Source: Streptomyces sp. TRM70350 (lineage in GTDB: Bacteria; Actinomycetota; Actinomycetes; Streptomycetales; Streptomycetaceae). Taken from it: DNA of 64,000 bases. The translations under genes and the position numbers were made by a program. The number at the start of each line of letters is the position of its first letter. Positions within the stretch are counted from its first letter, which is position 1. The stretch is taken from the NCBI RefSeq assembly GCF_019219825.1, contig NZ_JAHUXH010000021.1:1-64000 (forward strand), in the 5' to 3' direction. The notes below the pieces were generated by a model. The model was not told where the DNA came from. It did not search any database and worked only from the letters and a program-made list of their open reading frames with translations. This document shows, piece after piece, positions 10,580 through 18,136 of the stretch.

Positions 10580-11998
10580 TCAGCAGTTCTCCGCCCACAT
10601 GTGGGACAGCGGGCGCACTCCTGCCGGTAGATCGCGTTTCGTGCCGACCTCCACGCAGCCCTCGCGGGCCCGCAGAGCGCGCTGTCCGTAGTAGACGACG
10701 TCCACGAACTGCTCGCCCGCGTCGGTGTCGAGCCCGTTGTTGAAGACCGACCGGGCGTCCGCGCGGCCCGCCCAGTCGCAACTGTTCTCCCCCTGGATCC
10801 AGTCGACGTCGTCACCCCACCAGTCGCACATGTCGCCCTGCCCGGCCGGTTCGGTGAAGAAACAGATGTGGCCCGGCGGGCAGCGGTCGTACCCGGTCGC
10901 CGTCGCCGAGACGCCGGTGGTGGTGGGTGAGGCGTCGGCGGCGGTCTCCGCCTGCAGCCCGGGCCCCGGTGACCCGCCGTCGCCCACCAGGGCCCTGACG
11001 CCGAGGGTGAGGGCCGTGAGCAGCACCGTCGCCGTGGTGGTGGCCAGCATGAGGCGGCCCCGTGGGCGGGAGCGGAGCCGCGGCAGGCGGGGGGAGCGGG
11101 CGGTGCCCGCCGCCTGGGCCACGCGGCGCAGCAGGGCGGCCGTGTCGTGGGCGGCGCGTTCTTCGTGGGTACGGGCGAGGCAGTCGGCGATGATCTGCCG
11201 CCAGGCGGGCGGGAGTTCGGCGCTCAGACGCAGCTCCTCGGCGCCGCGCGCATGGCGCACCGCCGCGTCCCGGCGGGCGGCCGGGGTGGCGCCGGGCAGG
11301 GGGTGCGTGCCCGCGAGGGCGAGGTGGGCCAGGATGCCGAAGGCCCAGATGTCCGCGGTGGGGCGGATCTGGAAGCCACGGGGGCTGATCTCCGGCCAGA
11401 GGAGTTCGGGCGGGGTGTAGTCGGGGGTGGCGAAGGCGGCGGCGTAGGCGTGGGTGCCGTCGAGTTCGGCGGCGGTGTTGAAGTCGGCGAGACGTATGGT
11501 GCCGTCGTCCATGAGGAGGACGTTGGCGGGTTTGAGGTCGCCGTGCACCCAACCGGCCCGGTGCAGCTGGTCCAGGCCCTCGCAGACCTGGACGAGCAGC
11601 GCGGACACGGCGCCGGTCGCCGGGCGCAGCGACAGCAGCGTGTCCAGCGAGCCCTGCGCCCGCTCCAGTACGAGGACGGTGGCGCCGTCGAGTTCGGGGT
11701 GCCCGGGGTCGTCGACGGTGAGGGCCTCGTACATGCGGACGAGGCGTGGTGCGCGCAGGCGCTTGAGCAGTTCCACCTCCCGTTCGGCCAGGTCCCGCAG
11801 GTGGGCGAGCTGTCGGGGGGTGTGGGTGCCGGTGGGCAGGAACTTCAGGGCCACCCGCCGCGGTGGCGCGCCGTTCCCCGAGGCGGCACGGGCCGCGTAG
11901 ACGGTGCCGAAGGCGCCCGAGGCGATCGGCTCGCGGACCTCCCAGCGGCCGACGCGGTAGCCGGCCGGCACCTGGACGGCGTGCGGTCGGCCGGTCAA
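10580..11998 (-). CDS. Receptor-like Ser/Thr kinase with extracytoplasmic I36-like domain
   Basis: About 472 residues. An N-terminal kinase domain (about 15-275) has a Gly loop GAFGTVYAAR and the Lys in VALKFL. The catalytic loop is HGDLKPANVLL, and the metal-binding motif reads DFN instead of DFG. After a basic linker there is one transmembrane segment near residue 310, then a Thr/Ala linker and a Cys-rich outer domain (CPPGHICFFTEPAGQG and later NGLDTDAGEQF) like the I36 / crystallin family. The TTG start at 11998 overlaps the FHA gene stop (TTGA) with GAGCGGGG upstream. A GTG at 11971 is the alternative. Probably a sensor kinase whose substrate may be its FHA partner. Confidence 0.8.
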   Translation of the reverse strand: MTGRPHAVQVPAGYRVGRWEVREPIASGAFGTVYAARAASGNGAPPRRVALKFLPTGTHTPRQLAHLRDLAEREVELLKRLRAPRLVRMYEALTVDDPGHPELDGATVLVLERAQGSLDTLLSLRPATGAVSALLVQVCEGLDQLHRAGWVHGDLKPANVLLMDDGTIRLADFNTAAELDGTHAYAAAFATPDYTPPELLWPEISPRGFQIRPTADIWAFGILAHLALAGTHPLPGATPAARRDAAVRHARGAEELRLSAELPPAWRQIIADCLARTHEERAAHDTAALLRRVAQAAGTARSPRLPRLRSRPRGRLMLATTTATVLLTALTLGVRALVGDGGSPGPGLQAETAADASPTTTGVSATATGYDRCPPGHICFFTEPAGQGDMCDWWGDDVDWIQGENSCDWAGRADARSVFNNGLDTDAGEQFVDVVYYGQRALRAREGCVEVGTKRDLPAGVRPLSHMWAENC

Positions 11999-12750
11999 GA
12001 CGTCACCCCGCTCGGGGTGGCGAGAACGACCAGGTCGTCCTCCCGTACGAGGTCGAAGCGGAGCGCGAGTGAGACCAGTAACTCCTTCTTGCCGTTGAGA
12101 CGGGGCCCCGAGTCGGTCGTGGTGTCCGGGTCGGGCTTCAGCCGCAGCTTGACCGCCAGGTAGTCGATGTTCCACTGCACGGTCGCCCTGTTCGCCGCGG
12201 GCCAGGTGGCGCGCAGACGCTCCACCAACGCGTCGGCGGTGGGCGGCGGGGCGTGCGGCGCGCCGCGCAGACGGGGTTCGCACAGGGCGGTCAGCACGGC
12301 GAAGTAGCGTTTCGTGCGGTCCAGGGAGAACGCCGGTGCCGTGGTCGTACCGGTCGGTTCGCCGTCACCGGACCGGCCGCTGGTGTCCAGGATGTCGTGG
12401 CGTGGGGCCCAGACGTCGAAGCCGAGGAGGTCGCCCGCGGCGGGCAGCACCACGCGGGAGAACTCGAAGGGGACCGGGGCGTCCAGCCGCCCCGGCGCCA
12501 CCTTGATGTGCTCGCCCGCACCCTCCGGGTTCTCCACGACGTACGTCTGGCGGGCGCTGAGGTTGCTGAGCATCCAGAAGGCGCCCTGCGCGGTGATCAC
12601 ACCGGCGGCGCGGGACACTCCTTCGTGGGCGATCGTCAGACCGACGCCGCCCGGCACGCTCCTTCCGAACACGAGCCTTTCACCGGGTGCGAGCCTGCTG
12701 TGGTCCGCGGTGCCGCGCGCGTCCGGCGGCACGACGATGATGCTGTGCAT
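11995..12750 (-). CDS. FHA-domain protein with C-terminal winged-helix-like region
   Basis: A 251-residue cytoplasmic protein. Residues about 20-110 form a forkhead-associated phosphothreonine-binding domain (VFGRS, then HEGVSR, then a WMLSNLS-like strand). Residues about 160-245 look like a helical or winged-helix domain (DALVERLRATW, IDYLAVKLRL) of the kind found in actinobacterial FHA regulators paired with kinases. ATG at 12750 follows a GGGGA. Its stop overlaps the kinase start, so the two are made together. It is likely the phospho-reader or substrate of that kinase. DNA binding is an inference. Confidence 0.75.
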   Translation of the reverse strand: MHSIIVVPPDARGTADHSRLAPGERLVFGRSVPGGVGLTIAHEGVSRAAGVITAQGAFWMLSNLSARQTYVVENPEGAGEHIKVAPGRLDAPVPFEFSRVVLPAAGDLLGFDVWAPRHDILDTSGRSGDGEPTGTTTAPAFSLDRTKRYFAVLTALCEPRLRGAPHAPPPTADALVERLRATWPAANRATVQWNIDYLAVKLRLKPDPDTTTDSGPRLNGKKELLVSLALRFDLVREDDLVVLATPSGVTS

Positions 12751-12879
12751 GGAGTCCCCCTCTCCGCGCCGGAGCCGTCCCGGACCGTTCCGAGCGGCCC
12801 CGAATTTTCCGGACGACGGTCAGGGTAAGTGGGCGGGCGGCCGGAAGCTCCGCCTTTGCGCGGCGCGTCGGCCATGGCG

Positions 12880-12915
12880 ATGGCCCCGGCTTCCGGAGGC
12901 GGAAGCCGGGGCCAT
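12880..12915. terminator. 16-bp perfect hairpin downstream of the peptidoglycan-binding gene
   Basis: Perfect stem 12880-12895 with 12900-12915 around the loop GAGG, just after the stop (12944) of the leftward peptidoglycan-binding gene and before the FHA gene start. It separates the two transcription units. Confidence 0.85.
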
Positions 12916-12943
12916 GAACGGCGGCGCGTGTTCTGCCGGGGAA

Positions 12944-13510
12944 TCAGTCGCAGCTGTTGTAGCCGTAGGCCGCGTACACTGCGCTGCCGGTGTCGCGGTC
13001 GCCGGTGCTGTAGATGATGTACCTGCCGTTGGTGGCGCGGAGCAGGTCGATGTCGTGTTGCGCGCCGTCGTACCTGACCCTGAGGTACTCGCCCGAGGCC
13101 GTGCTGCCCGAGACGTACCGCAGCTTGCTGTCGGCGCGGCCGAACGTCTGGGGACCGACCAGGCCGTCGGCCGACAGGCCCCAGCGCGCCTGCAGGTTCC
13201 TGGTCGCGTGGGTCGTGTTGGGCCCGAAGTGGCCGTCGACGTCCGAGAAGTCGTACGCGGAGCCGTTCGACTCGGTGGCCCCCTCGGCCCAGAGGATCTG
13301 CTGCCACAGGCAGGTCGCGTTCGACGAGGAGTACGACGAGCTGGACAGGGTGCCCTCGTCGCCGAAGTCGTCCGTGTAGGTGCCTGCACCGTTGACATAG
13401 CCACTGGACGCGGAGGCCGAGGCGGGCGAGGCGCCCACGGCCAGCGCGCCGACGGCGAGCGCGGCGACGGCGGCGGCTCCCAGGCGGGTGCGTGTCGTGC
13501 GGAGGCTCAT
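12944..13510 (-). CDS. Secreted peptidoglycan-binding domain protein
   Basis: 188 residues. A Sec signal peptide (MSLRTTRTRLGAAAVAALAV, cleavage near residue 33 after ASA) precedes a domain with DVDGHFGPNTTHATRNLQ and ADGLVGPQTFG, the pattern of peptidoglycan-binding domain 1, around residues 80-130. A short C-terminal region ends in a Cys. ATG at 13510 has GGAAGGAA upstream. Probably binds the cell wall or substrate mycelium wall. No catalytic motif is visible. It is followed by its own terminator, so it is probably transcribed separately from the FHA/kinase genes. Confidence 0.8.
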   Translation of the reverse strand: MSLRTTRTRLGAAAVAALAVGALAVGASPASASASSGYVNGAGTYTDDFGDEGTLSSSSYSSSNATCLWQQILWAEGATESNGSAYDFSDVDGHFGPNTTHATRNLQARWGLSADGLVGPQTFGRADSKLRYVSGSTASGEYLRVRYDGAQHDIDLLRATNGRYIIYSTGDRDTGSAVYAAYGYNSCD

Positions 13511-13600
13511 TGACGTTCCTTCCCCGTTGGTTTGGTGCTGTGTGGCGTTTCGCCATGGTCATGCTGGCGACGGCGGAAGACCGGGGGTACCTCGTACCTT

Positions 13601-14011
13601 TCAGGTGGACGGGACGGAGCCGCCCGTGCTTCCGAGGGCCGCGTCCTCGTACAGTTCGCACCACACCGTTTTGCCGACGGGGGACAGCCACACCCCCCAG
13701 CGCCGTGCGACCGCGTCGAGCAGCAGCAGGCCGCGGCCGGTCTCGTCGGTCTCGTCCGGCGTGCGGGCGACCAGCCATGCGCGGGCGTCGGGGTCCGTGA
13801 CCTCCAGGCGGATACGTCCGTCCGGCGCGTGGTACAGACGCACGGTCACCGGAGTGCCCTCGCCCAGGTGCCGGATCACGTTGGTCAGCAACTCGCTGAC
13901 GCACAACTGCACTTCGGGACAGGGCGCGCGGAGATGGTCACGAACCGCCCGACGGGCCTCGGGGACGGCCTTGGGAAGCGCGAGCAGTTCCAGGACGAGC
14001 GGTTCGGTCAC
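13601..14011 (-). CDS. RsbW-like ATP-binding (histidine-kinase-type) regulator
   Basis: A 136-residue GHKL-fold ATPase. It has an N box (VSELLTNVIRHL), a DPDARAW region and a glycine-rich lid (GRGLLLLDAVARRWGV), typical of the anti-sigma-factor-like ATPases abundant in Streptomyces. Most act by binding protein partners; the target here is unknown. The GTG start at 14011 overlaps the stop of a 30-codon ORF upstream, so it is probably translated by coupling. The divergent XRE/DUF397 pair is a common neighbour of this family. Confidence 0.85.
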   Translation of the reverse strand: MTEPLVLELLALPKAVPEARRAVRDHLRAPCPEVQLCVSELLTNVIRHLGEGTPVTVRLYHAPDGRIRLEVTDPDARAWLVARTPDETDETGRGLLLLDAVARRWGVWLSPVGKTVWCELYEDAALGSTGGSVPST

Positions 14012-14100
14012 TGGTCGGCCGCCTTGTTCAGGGAGTACGCGGCTGCGAAGGTCGGCGGGTCGATGCGGCCGTTCGCCTTGAGGTCGTCGTGGGGGTGCAT
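14008..14100 (-). CDS. Small 30-codon ORF coupled to the RsbW-like gene
   Basis: ATG at 14100 to TGA at 14008, product MHPHDDLKANGRIDPPTFAA and ten more residues. Nearly every third base is G or C, as in real genes here. GGAAAGG lies about ten bases upstream, and the TGA overlaps the next GTG start (GTGA). The product is mostly hydrophilic. It may be a partner peptide, or serve only to couple translation. No homology could be tested. Confidence 0.6.
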   Translation of the reverse strand: MHPHDDLKANGRIDPPTFAAAYSLNKAADQ

Positions 14101-14224
14101 GAGGCGTACGCCTTTCCGGTCCTGTGCGTTCTGTGACGAATCACTCACAGCGTGGCGTCGAGCGGCGTACCGTGAAAGGGGTTTCGGCTGCGCACGGGCA
14201 AGTAAGAAACGGCGGTGGTGAGTT

Positions 14225-15079
14225 GTGCCCGCGAAGAAGGACCCTGACGCGTCGGTGAGCGTTCCCTGCTTCTTTGGCGCCGAGTTGCGCTACAGGAGGG
14301 AGCAAGCGGGCCTGACGCTGGAGCAGTTGGTGGAGGGGAGCTTCCGGGGGATCTCGTTCCTCAGCCAGATCGAGCGAGGCGAGCGGGGGATGCCGATCGA
14401 CTTCGCCAAGCATGTGGACGAGCGGCTGGGGACGGACAGGTTCTTCCAACGGCGGTGTGAAGACGCGGCCAAGGCGCGGCGGGTGGGGCATCCGCTGTAC
14501 TTCCAGGACGTGCCGGACCTGGAGAAGCAGGCGCAGACGTTGGAGGAGTGGCAGCCCAATGTCATTCCGGGCCTGCTTCAGACCGCGGCCTACACGCGGG
14601 GGGTTGTCACCTACGAAGCGCCGGAGACGCCGCCGGAGGTGGTCGAGGAGCGTGTCCGAGCACGGTTGGCGCGTGCGGAGTTGTGGAAACGCGAGGACCG
14701 GCCCACCTACTGGGGGATCCTGCGCGAGTCGGTCATCCGGAGAACGCCGCTTCCACCAGCTGTGATGGCCGAGCAGTTGGAGCACGTCCTCGATGTGATC
14801 CGGTCCACGCGGAGCGTTCTCCAGATCGTTCCGGAAACAACGCCCTGGCACCCTCTCGCACACGGGATGGCCAAGATCATGACCTTCGCTGACGCCCCGC
14901 CGCTGGTCTGGGCGGACACAAACTACGACGGGCGCATCATCGACTTTCCGGCCCTCGTGAACCGGCACCGGCGGGACTACGATCTGCTCAGGGCCGTCGC
15001 ACTTCCGCCCGACGCGTCCCTTGCCCTGATCGAAAAAGCAGCGAGGACCCACAGACATGAAGCGCAGCAAGGGGATTGA
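14225..15079 (+). CDS. XRE-family regulator with DUF5753 domain
   Basis: 284 residues. An N-terminal helix-turn-helix (ELRYRREQAGLTLEQL to SFLSQIERGER, about 19-60) is followed by the DUF5753 ligand-binding-like domain (IPGLLQTAAYTRGV near residue 113; later a WADTNYDGRI segment). This is the BldB/WhiJ-type partner arrangement common in Streptomyces, paired with a DUF397 protein that begins inside its 3' end (23-bp overlap). GTG start at 14225 after GGTGGTGAG. It probably controls development or a local target together with the DUF397 protein and the divergent ATPase. Confidence 0.9.
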   Translation: MPAKKDPDASVSVPCFFGAELRYRREQAGLTLEQLVEGSFRGISFLSQIERGERGMPIDFAKHVDERLGTDRFFQRRCEDAAKARRVGHPLYFQDVPDLEKQAQTLEEWQPNVIPGLLQTAAYTRGVVTYEAPETPPEVVEERVRARLARAELWKREDRPTYWGILRESVIRRTPLPPAVMAEQLEHVLDVIRSTRSVLQIVPETTPWHPLAHGMAKIMTFADAPPLVWADTNYDGRIIDFPALVNRHRRDYDLLRAVALPPDASLALIEKAARTHRHEAQQGD

Positions 15080-15260
15080 CTACCGTCTCGTCGCTTGGCG
15101 TAAGAGCAGCTACAGCGATGGGCAGGGCGCCGACTGCGTCGAAGTAGCCGACAATCTCCCCGGCGTCACCCCCGTCCGCGACTCCAAGAACCCCGAAGGC
15201 CCCGCCCTCGTCTTCCCGGCCCCCGCCTGGGCGGCCTTCGTCACCGCCCTGAAGGCGTAG
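15057..15260 (+). CDS. DUF397 small protein
   Basis: A 67-residue DUF397 protein with the usual WRKSSYSDGQGADCVEVA core and the DSKNPEGPALVFPAPAWAAF ending. It overlaps the upstream XRE gene, which normally works with it as a WhiJ-like pair, often described as antitoxin-like or developmental regulators. A 13-bp hairpin follows at once. Confidence 0.93.
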   Translation: MKRSKGIDYRLVAWRKSSYSDGQGADCVEVADNLPGVTPVRDSKNPEGPALVFPAPAWAAFVTALKA

Positions 15261-15294
15261 GGCCGCGCACCTCCCGTTGAGGAGGCCGCGGCCC
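15260..15294. terminator. Hairpin after DUF397 gene
   Basis: GGGCCGCG..CCTCC pairs with GGAGG.CGCGGCCC around CGTTGA, with a small bulge. It lies between the DUF397 stop and the stop of the convergent membrane protein gene. Confidence 0.75.
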
Positions 15295-15314
15295 TTACTC
15301 GGTGTTCGGGTGGC

Positions 15315-15884
15315 TCAGTAGCGCGGGCGCTTGAACCACGCGGATCCGTTGGCGTTGCCGACGAACACGGCCACCAGGATGGCGAGCACGGTGTGGACGA
15401 GGCCCACCAGGATGAACGGGTAGATGCCGAGGATCGCGGTGATGATGCCGAAGACGAGGATCGTGATGCGGATGCCGTTGCCGCCGGTGTTGAACTTCAG
15501 CGCCAGCACCATCGCGAACACACCCCAAGCCAGGGCGAACACCGCCATGCCCCACAGCATGCCGGTGGAGTAGTCGGCGAGCTGCTGGAAGGCGGCGTCC
15601 TCCTGGAGCGTCTCGTCGCTCTTCGCGGCCTCGACGGTCGCGGCACTGAACGCGAACAGGGCCACACCGAGGAACTGCAGGCCGACGATGACCCACAGCA
15701 GTACGCGGGCCGTGCTCACCGAGCCCGGCATGGACGTCGGCGCCGGGGCGCCGGTGTACGCGCCGACCGGCGGGGCGGCGGGGTAGCCGTAGCCCGGGGC
15801 CTGGGGCTGCTGCTGGGGATAGCCGTATCCCTGCTGCTGGCCCTGCGGGGGGCCGTAGGGGTTGTTCGGTTCGCCGAAACTCAT
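15315..15884 (-). CDS. Small polytopic membrane protein with Pro/Gln/Tyr-rich N-terminus
   Basis: 189 residues. The first 50 are rich in Pro, Gln, Gly and Tyr (PPQGQQQGYGYPQQQPQAP) and probably disordered on the cytoplasmic side. Four hydrophobic segments follow (VLLWVIVGLQFLGVALFAF, MLWGMAVFALAWGVFAMVLA, ITILVFGIITAILGIYPFIL and a last short one). No catalytic residues. ATG at 15884 has GGAGGA eight bases upstream. Such proteins are frequent in Streptomyces and of unknown role. Confidence 0.8.
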   Translation of the reverse strand: MSFGEPNNPYGPPQGQQQGYGYPQQQPQAPGYGYPAAPPVGAYTGAPAPTSMPGSVSTARVLLWVIVGLQFLGVALFAFSAATVEAAKSDETLQEDAAFQQLADYSTGMLWGMAVFALAWGVFAMVLALKFNTGGNGIRITILVFGIITAILGIYPFILVGLVHTVLAILVAVFVGNANGSAWFKRPRY

Positions 15885-16154
15885 GGCGGTGTTCCTCCGT
15901 TTTGCCTGGTGTGCGGGGACGACGCGGCGTGATCGGAGGAAGGTTGCTACAGATGCGGTTCGTCCCCCCGGTACAGCCCGCGGCACTGTGGCGTCAATCG
16001 TTCTTCAGGCATGGGTTGCTTGTCCAGCCGCATTCCCCAGGTGTTGTGCAAGTGCAACATCACCGATCATGAAGGGATCATGGGGACATACGGCGGGACG
16101 GCCCCGGAGCACCCGGATTGGAACCCGGGCCCGGTCATCCGGGAGGATGGGGCC

Positions 16155-17009
16155 ATGACCGCCCAGATTCTCGATGGCAAGGCCACCGCAGCCGCGATCA
16201 AGTCCGATCTGACCGCCCGCGTGGCGGCGCTGAAGGAGAAGGGCGTCACGCCCGGCCTCGGCACGATCCTGGTCGGGGACGACCCCGGCAGCCAGAAGTA
16301 CGTCGCCGGCAAGCACCGCGACTGCGCGCAGGTCGGCATCGCCTCCATCCAGCGTGAGCTGCCGGGTACGGCGACGCAGGAGGAGATCGAGGCGGTCGTA
16401 CGGGAACTCAACGAGGACCCGGCGTGCACCGGTTACATCGTGCAACTGCCGCTCCCCAAGGGCATCGACGAGAACCGCGTCCTCGAACTGATGGACCCGG
16501 ACAAGGACGCGGACGGGCTGCACCCGATGAACCTGGGCCGCCTGGTCCTGAACGAGCCCGCGCCGCTGCCCTGCACCCCCAACGGCGTGCTCACGCTGCT
16601 GCGCCGCTACGGCGTGGAGATCAAGGGGGCGGAGGTCGTGGTCGTCGGGCGGGGTGTGACGATCGGGCGGCCGATGCCGCTGCTGCTCACCCGGCGCAGC
16701 GAGAACGCGACGGTGACGCAGTGCCACACCGGTACGCGGGACCTGTCGGCGCACCTCAGGCGTGCGGACATCGTCATCGCGGCCGCCGGGTCCGCCCACC
16801 TGGTCCGGCCCGAGGACGTCAAGCCGGGAGCCGCCGTCCTCGACGTCGGCGTCTCGCGCAGCGCCGAGGGCAAGATCGTGGGCGACGTCCACCCGGACGT
16901 GGCGAAGGTCGCCGGGTGGATCTCCCCGAACCCCGGCGGCGTCGGGCCCATGACCCGGGCCCAGCTGCTGGTCAACGTGGTCGAGGCGGCGGAGCGCAGT
17001 GTCGGCTGA
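16155..17009 (+). CDS. folD: Methylenetetrahydrofolate dehydrogenase / cyclohydrolase
   Basis: Bifunctional enzyme interconverting 5,10-methylene-, methenyl- and 10-formyl-THF and feeding one-carbon units to purN and purH. 284 residues. Seen: YVAGKHRDC with the catalytic Lys near residue 56, QLPLPKGIDENRVLE near 98, the NADP-binding VVGRGVTIGRP near 167 and the terminal PGGVGPMT. ATG at 16155 is fixed by GGAGG eight bases upstream; longer in-frame readings are spurious. The DUF3017 gene overlaps its 3' end. Confidence 0.97.
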   Translation: MTAQILDGKATAAAIKSDLTARVAALKEKGVTPGLGTILVGDDPGSQKYVAGKHRDCAQVGIASIQRELPGTATQEEIEAVVRELNEDPACTGYIVQLPLPKGIDENRVLELMDPDKDADGLHPMNLGRLVLNEPAPLPCTPNGVLTLLRRYGVEIKGAEVVVVGRGVTIGRPMPLLLTRRSENATVTQCHTGTRDLSAHLRRADIVIAAAGSAHLVRPEDVKPGAAVLDVGVSRSAEGKIVGDVHPDVAKVAGWISPNPGGVGPMTRAQLLVNVVEAAERSVG

Positions 17010-17745
17010 GTCGGCGGAGTCACCTGAGGAGAACGGGGGCGCCGAGCGGAACGGCGCCCCCGCACAGAACGGGGCTGCCGCCAAGAATGGCGTATCGCCG
17101 AGCGGCGGGGCACAGACGGCGGACGGTGCATCGCCGAACGGCCGGGCGCGCGCTGCGGGCGGCGAGGCCCCGAACGGCCGGGCCTACGCTGCGGGCGGCG
17201 AGGGTCCGAGCGGCTCCGTGCCCGCGTCGGACGGTGTGTCGCCGAACGGCTCCGCGACCCCCGCGCACGGCGCGTCCGTGAACGGTGCTCTCGACGACGC
17301 CGAGCTTGTCGTGCGGGACGCGATCAGTGTCGTGGACGAGGACGGGACGCCCCGGCGGACCACCCGCCGCTTCCCCCTGTTCACGAAGGACACCGCGCGG
17401 CCCGAGGGTGGCGGCCGGGCGGCGCCCGGGGACGCGCCCGCGCCCGCGCGGCAGTGGCCGATGCTCGCCGTGCTCGCGCTGGTCGGCCTCGGCCTGCTGC
17501 TGACGGCGTTCGACGCGTTCCGGATCGGCACGATGCTGATCGGCGCGGCGCTGGTCGGCGGCGCCGTACTGCGCTGGCTGCTGCCCGGCGTCGGCATGCT
17601 CGCCGTGCGTTCCCGCTTCACGGACATCGCCACCTACGGCGTCCTCGGCCTGGCGATCGTCCTGCTGGCGCTGATGGCCCAGCCGAACCCCTGGCTGGAG
17701 CTCCCGTTCCTGAAGGACACCCTGCACTTCACCGTCAGCAGTTAG
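16999..17745 (+). CDS. DUF3017 membrane protein with repetitive N-terminus
   Basis: 248 residues. The first 95 are low-complexity Ala/Gly/Asn/Ser repeats (PNGRARAAGGEA-like 12-residue units encoded by 36-bp repeats). The C-terminal part carries the DUF3017 core: three hydrophobic helices from about residue 155 (MLAVLALVGLGLLLTAFDAF, IGTMLIGAALVGGAVLRWL, YGVLGLAIVLLALMAQPNPW). GTG at 16999 overlaps the folD stop by 11 bp. The folD-DUF3017 linkage is conserved in actinobacteria, from recall. Function unknown. Confidence 0.85.
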   Translation: MSAESAESPEENGGAERNGAPAQNGAAAKNGVSPSGGAQTADGASPNGRARAAGGEAPNGRAYAAGGEGPSGSVPASDGVSPNGSATPAHGASVNGALDDAELVVRDAISVVDEDGTPRRTTRRFPLFTKDTARPEGGGRAAPGDAPAPARQWPMLAVLALVGLGLLLTAFDAFRIGTMLIGAALVGGAVLRWLLPGVGMLAVRSRFTDIATYGVLGLAIVLLALMAQPNPWLELPFLKDTLHFTVSS

Positions 17746-17767
17746 CAGGCCGGGCGCTCCCACGAAA

Positions 17768-17807
17768 CGGCGGCCCGTCCCCTCCCCCGAGCAAGGACGG
17801 GCCGCCG
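17768..17807. terminator. Hairpin after the folD-DUF3017 operon
   Basis: A 13-bp perfect stem (17768-17780 with 17795-17807) and a 14-base loop, 23 bp after the DUF3017 stop. The remaining gap to 18136 shows no gene. Confidence 0.75.
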
Positions 17808-18047
17808 CCGCACCCAAACTCCCGCACGTCGAACAACCTGTTCAACGGCTGTCCGTACGCTGTGGCACGGAAGTGACCGTTCCGCTGCGGAGTCCGCGCT
17901 CCGCCACCGTCGAGGACCGGTTGCGCCTGGGTGCGATGCGCGCCCCTGAGACGTCCGAGGCCGTCGGTGTGTTCCCGTTGTGTCGATGTATTGACAGCTT
18001 CGGGAATGCCGGACTGGGCACTGCACAGCGGGGCTAATCTGCCCAAT

Positions 18048-18059
18048 CGGGACGTCCCG
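18048..18059. promoter_or_regulatory. Perfect 12-bp palindrome before the HTH-DUF2690 gene
   Basis: CGGGACGTCCCG, 78 bp upstream of the start of a DNA-binding membrane protein. It could be an operator, possibly for autoregulation, but short GC palindromes also arise by chance in such DNA. Confidence 0.25.
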
Positions 18060-18136
18060 GGAACTGAGATCTGACGGGGTGCATCCCAGTCGACGGGGGA
18101 ACAAGCAGCACGTACAGGGGGAAAAGGGGGGAAGCG

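Noticed and set aside
16011..16154. Longer folD reading from 16011
   Set aside because: Composition is not coding-like, and ATG at 16155 has an ideal GGAGG.
15890..16154. A ZTP or other riboswitch before folD
   Set aside because: Looked for the pfl cores (GACTGGCG, GGGGAGCG, GCCTGGGC) and did not find them in order.
17991..17996. TTGACA as a -35 element before the HTH-DUF2690 gene
   Set aside because: No -10-like sequence at 16-19 bp downstream; the nearest TAATCT is 38 bp away.
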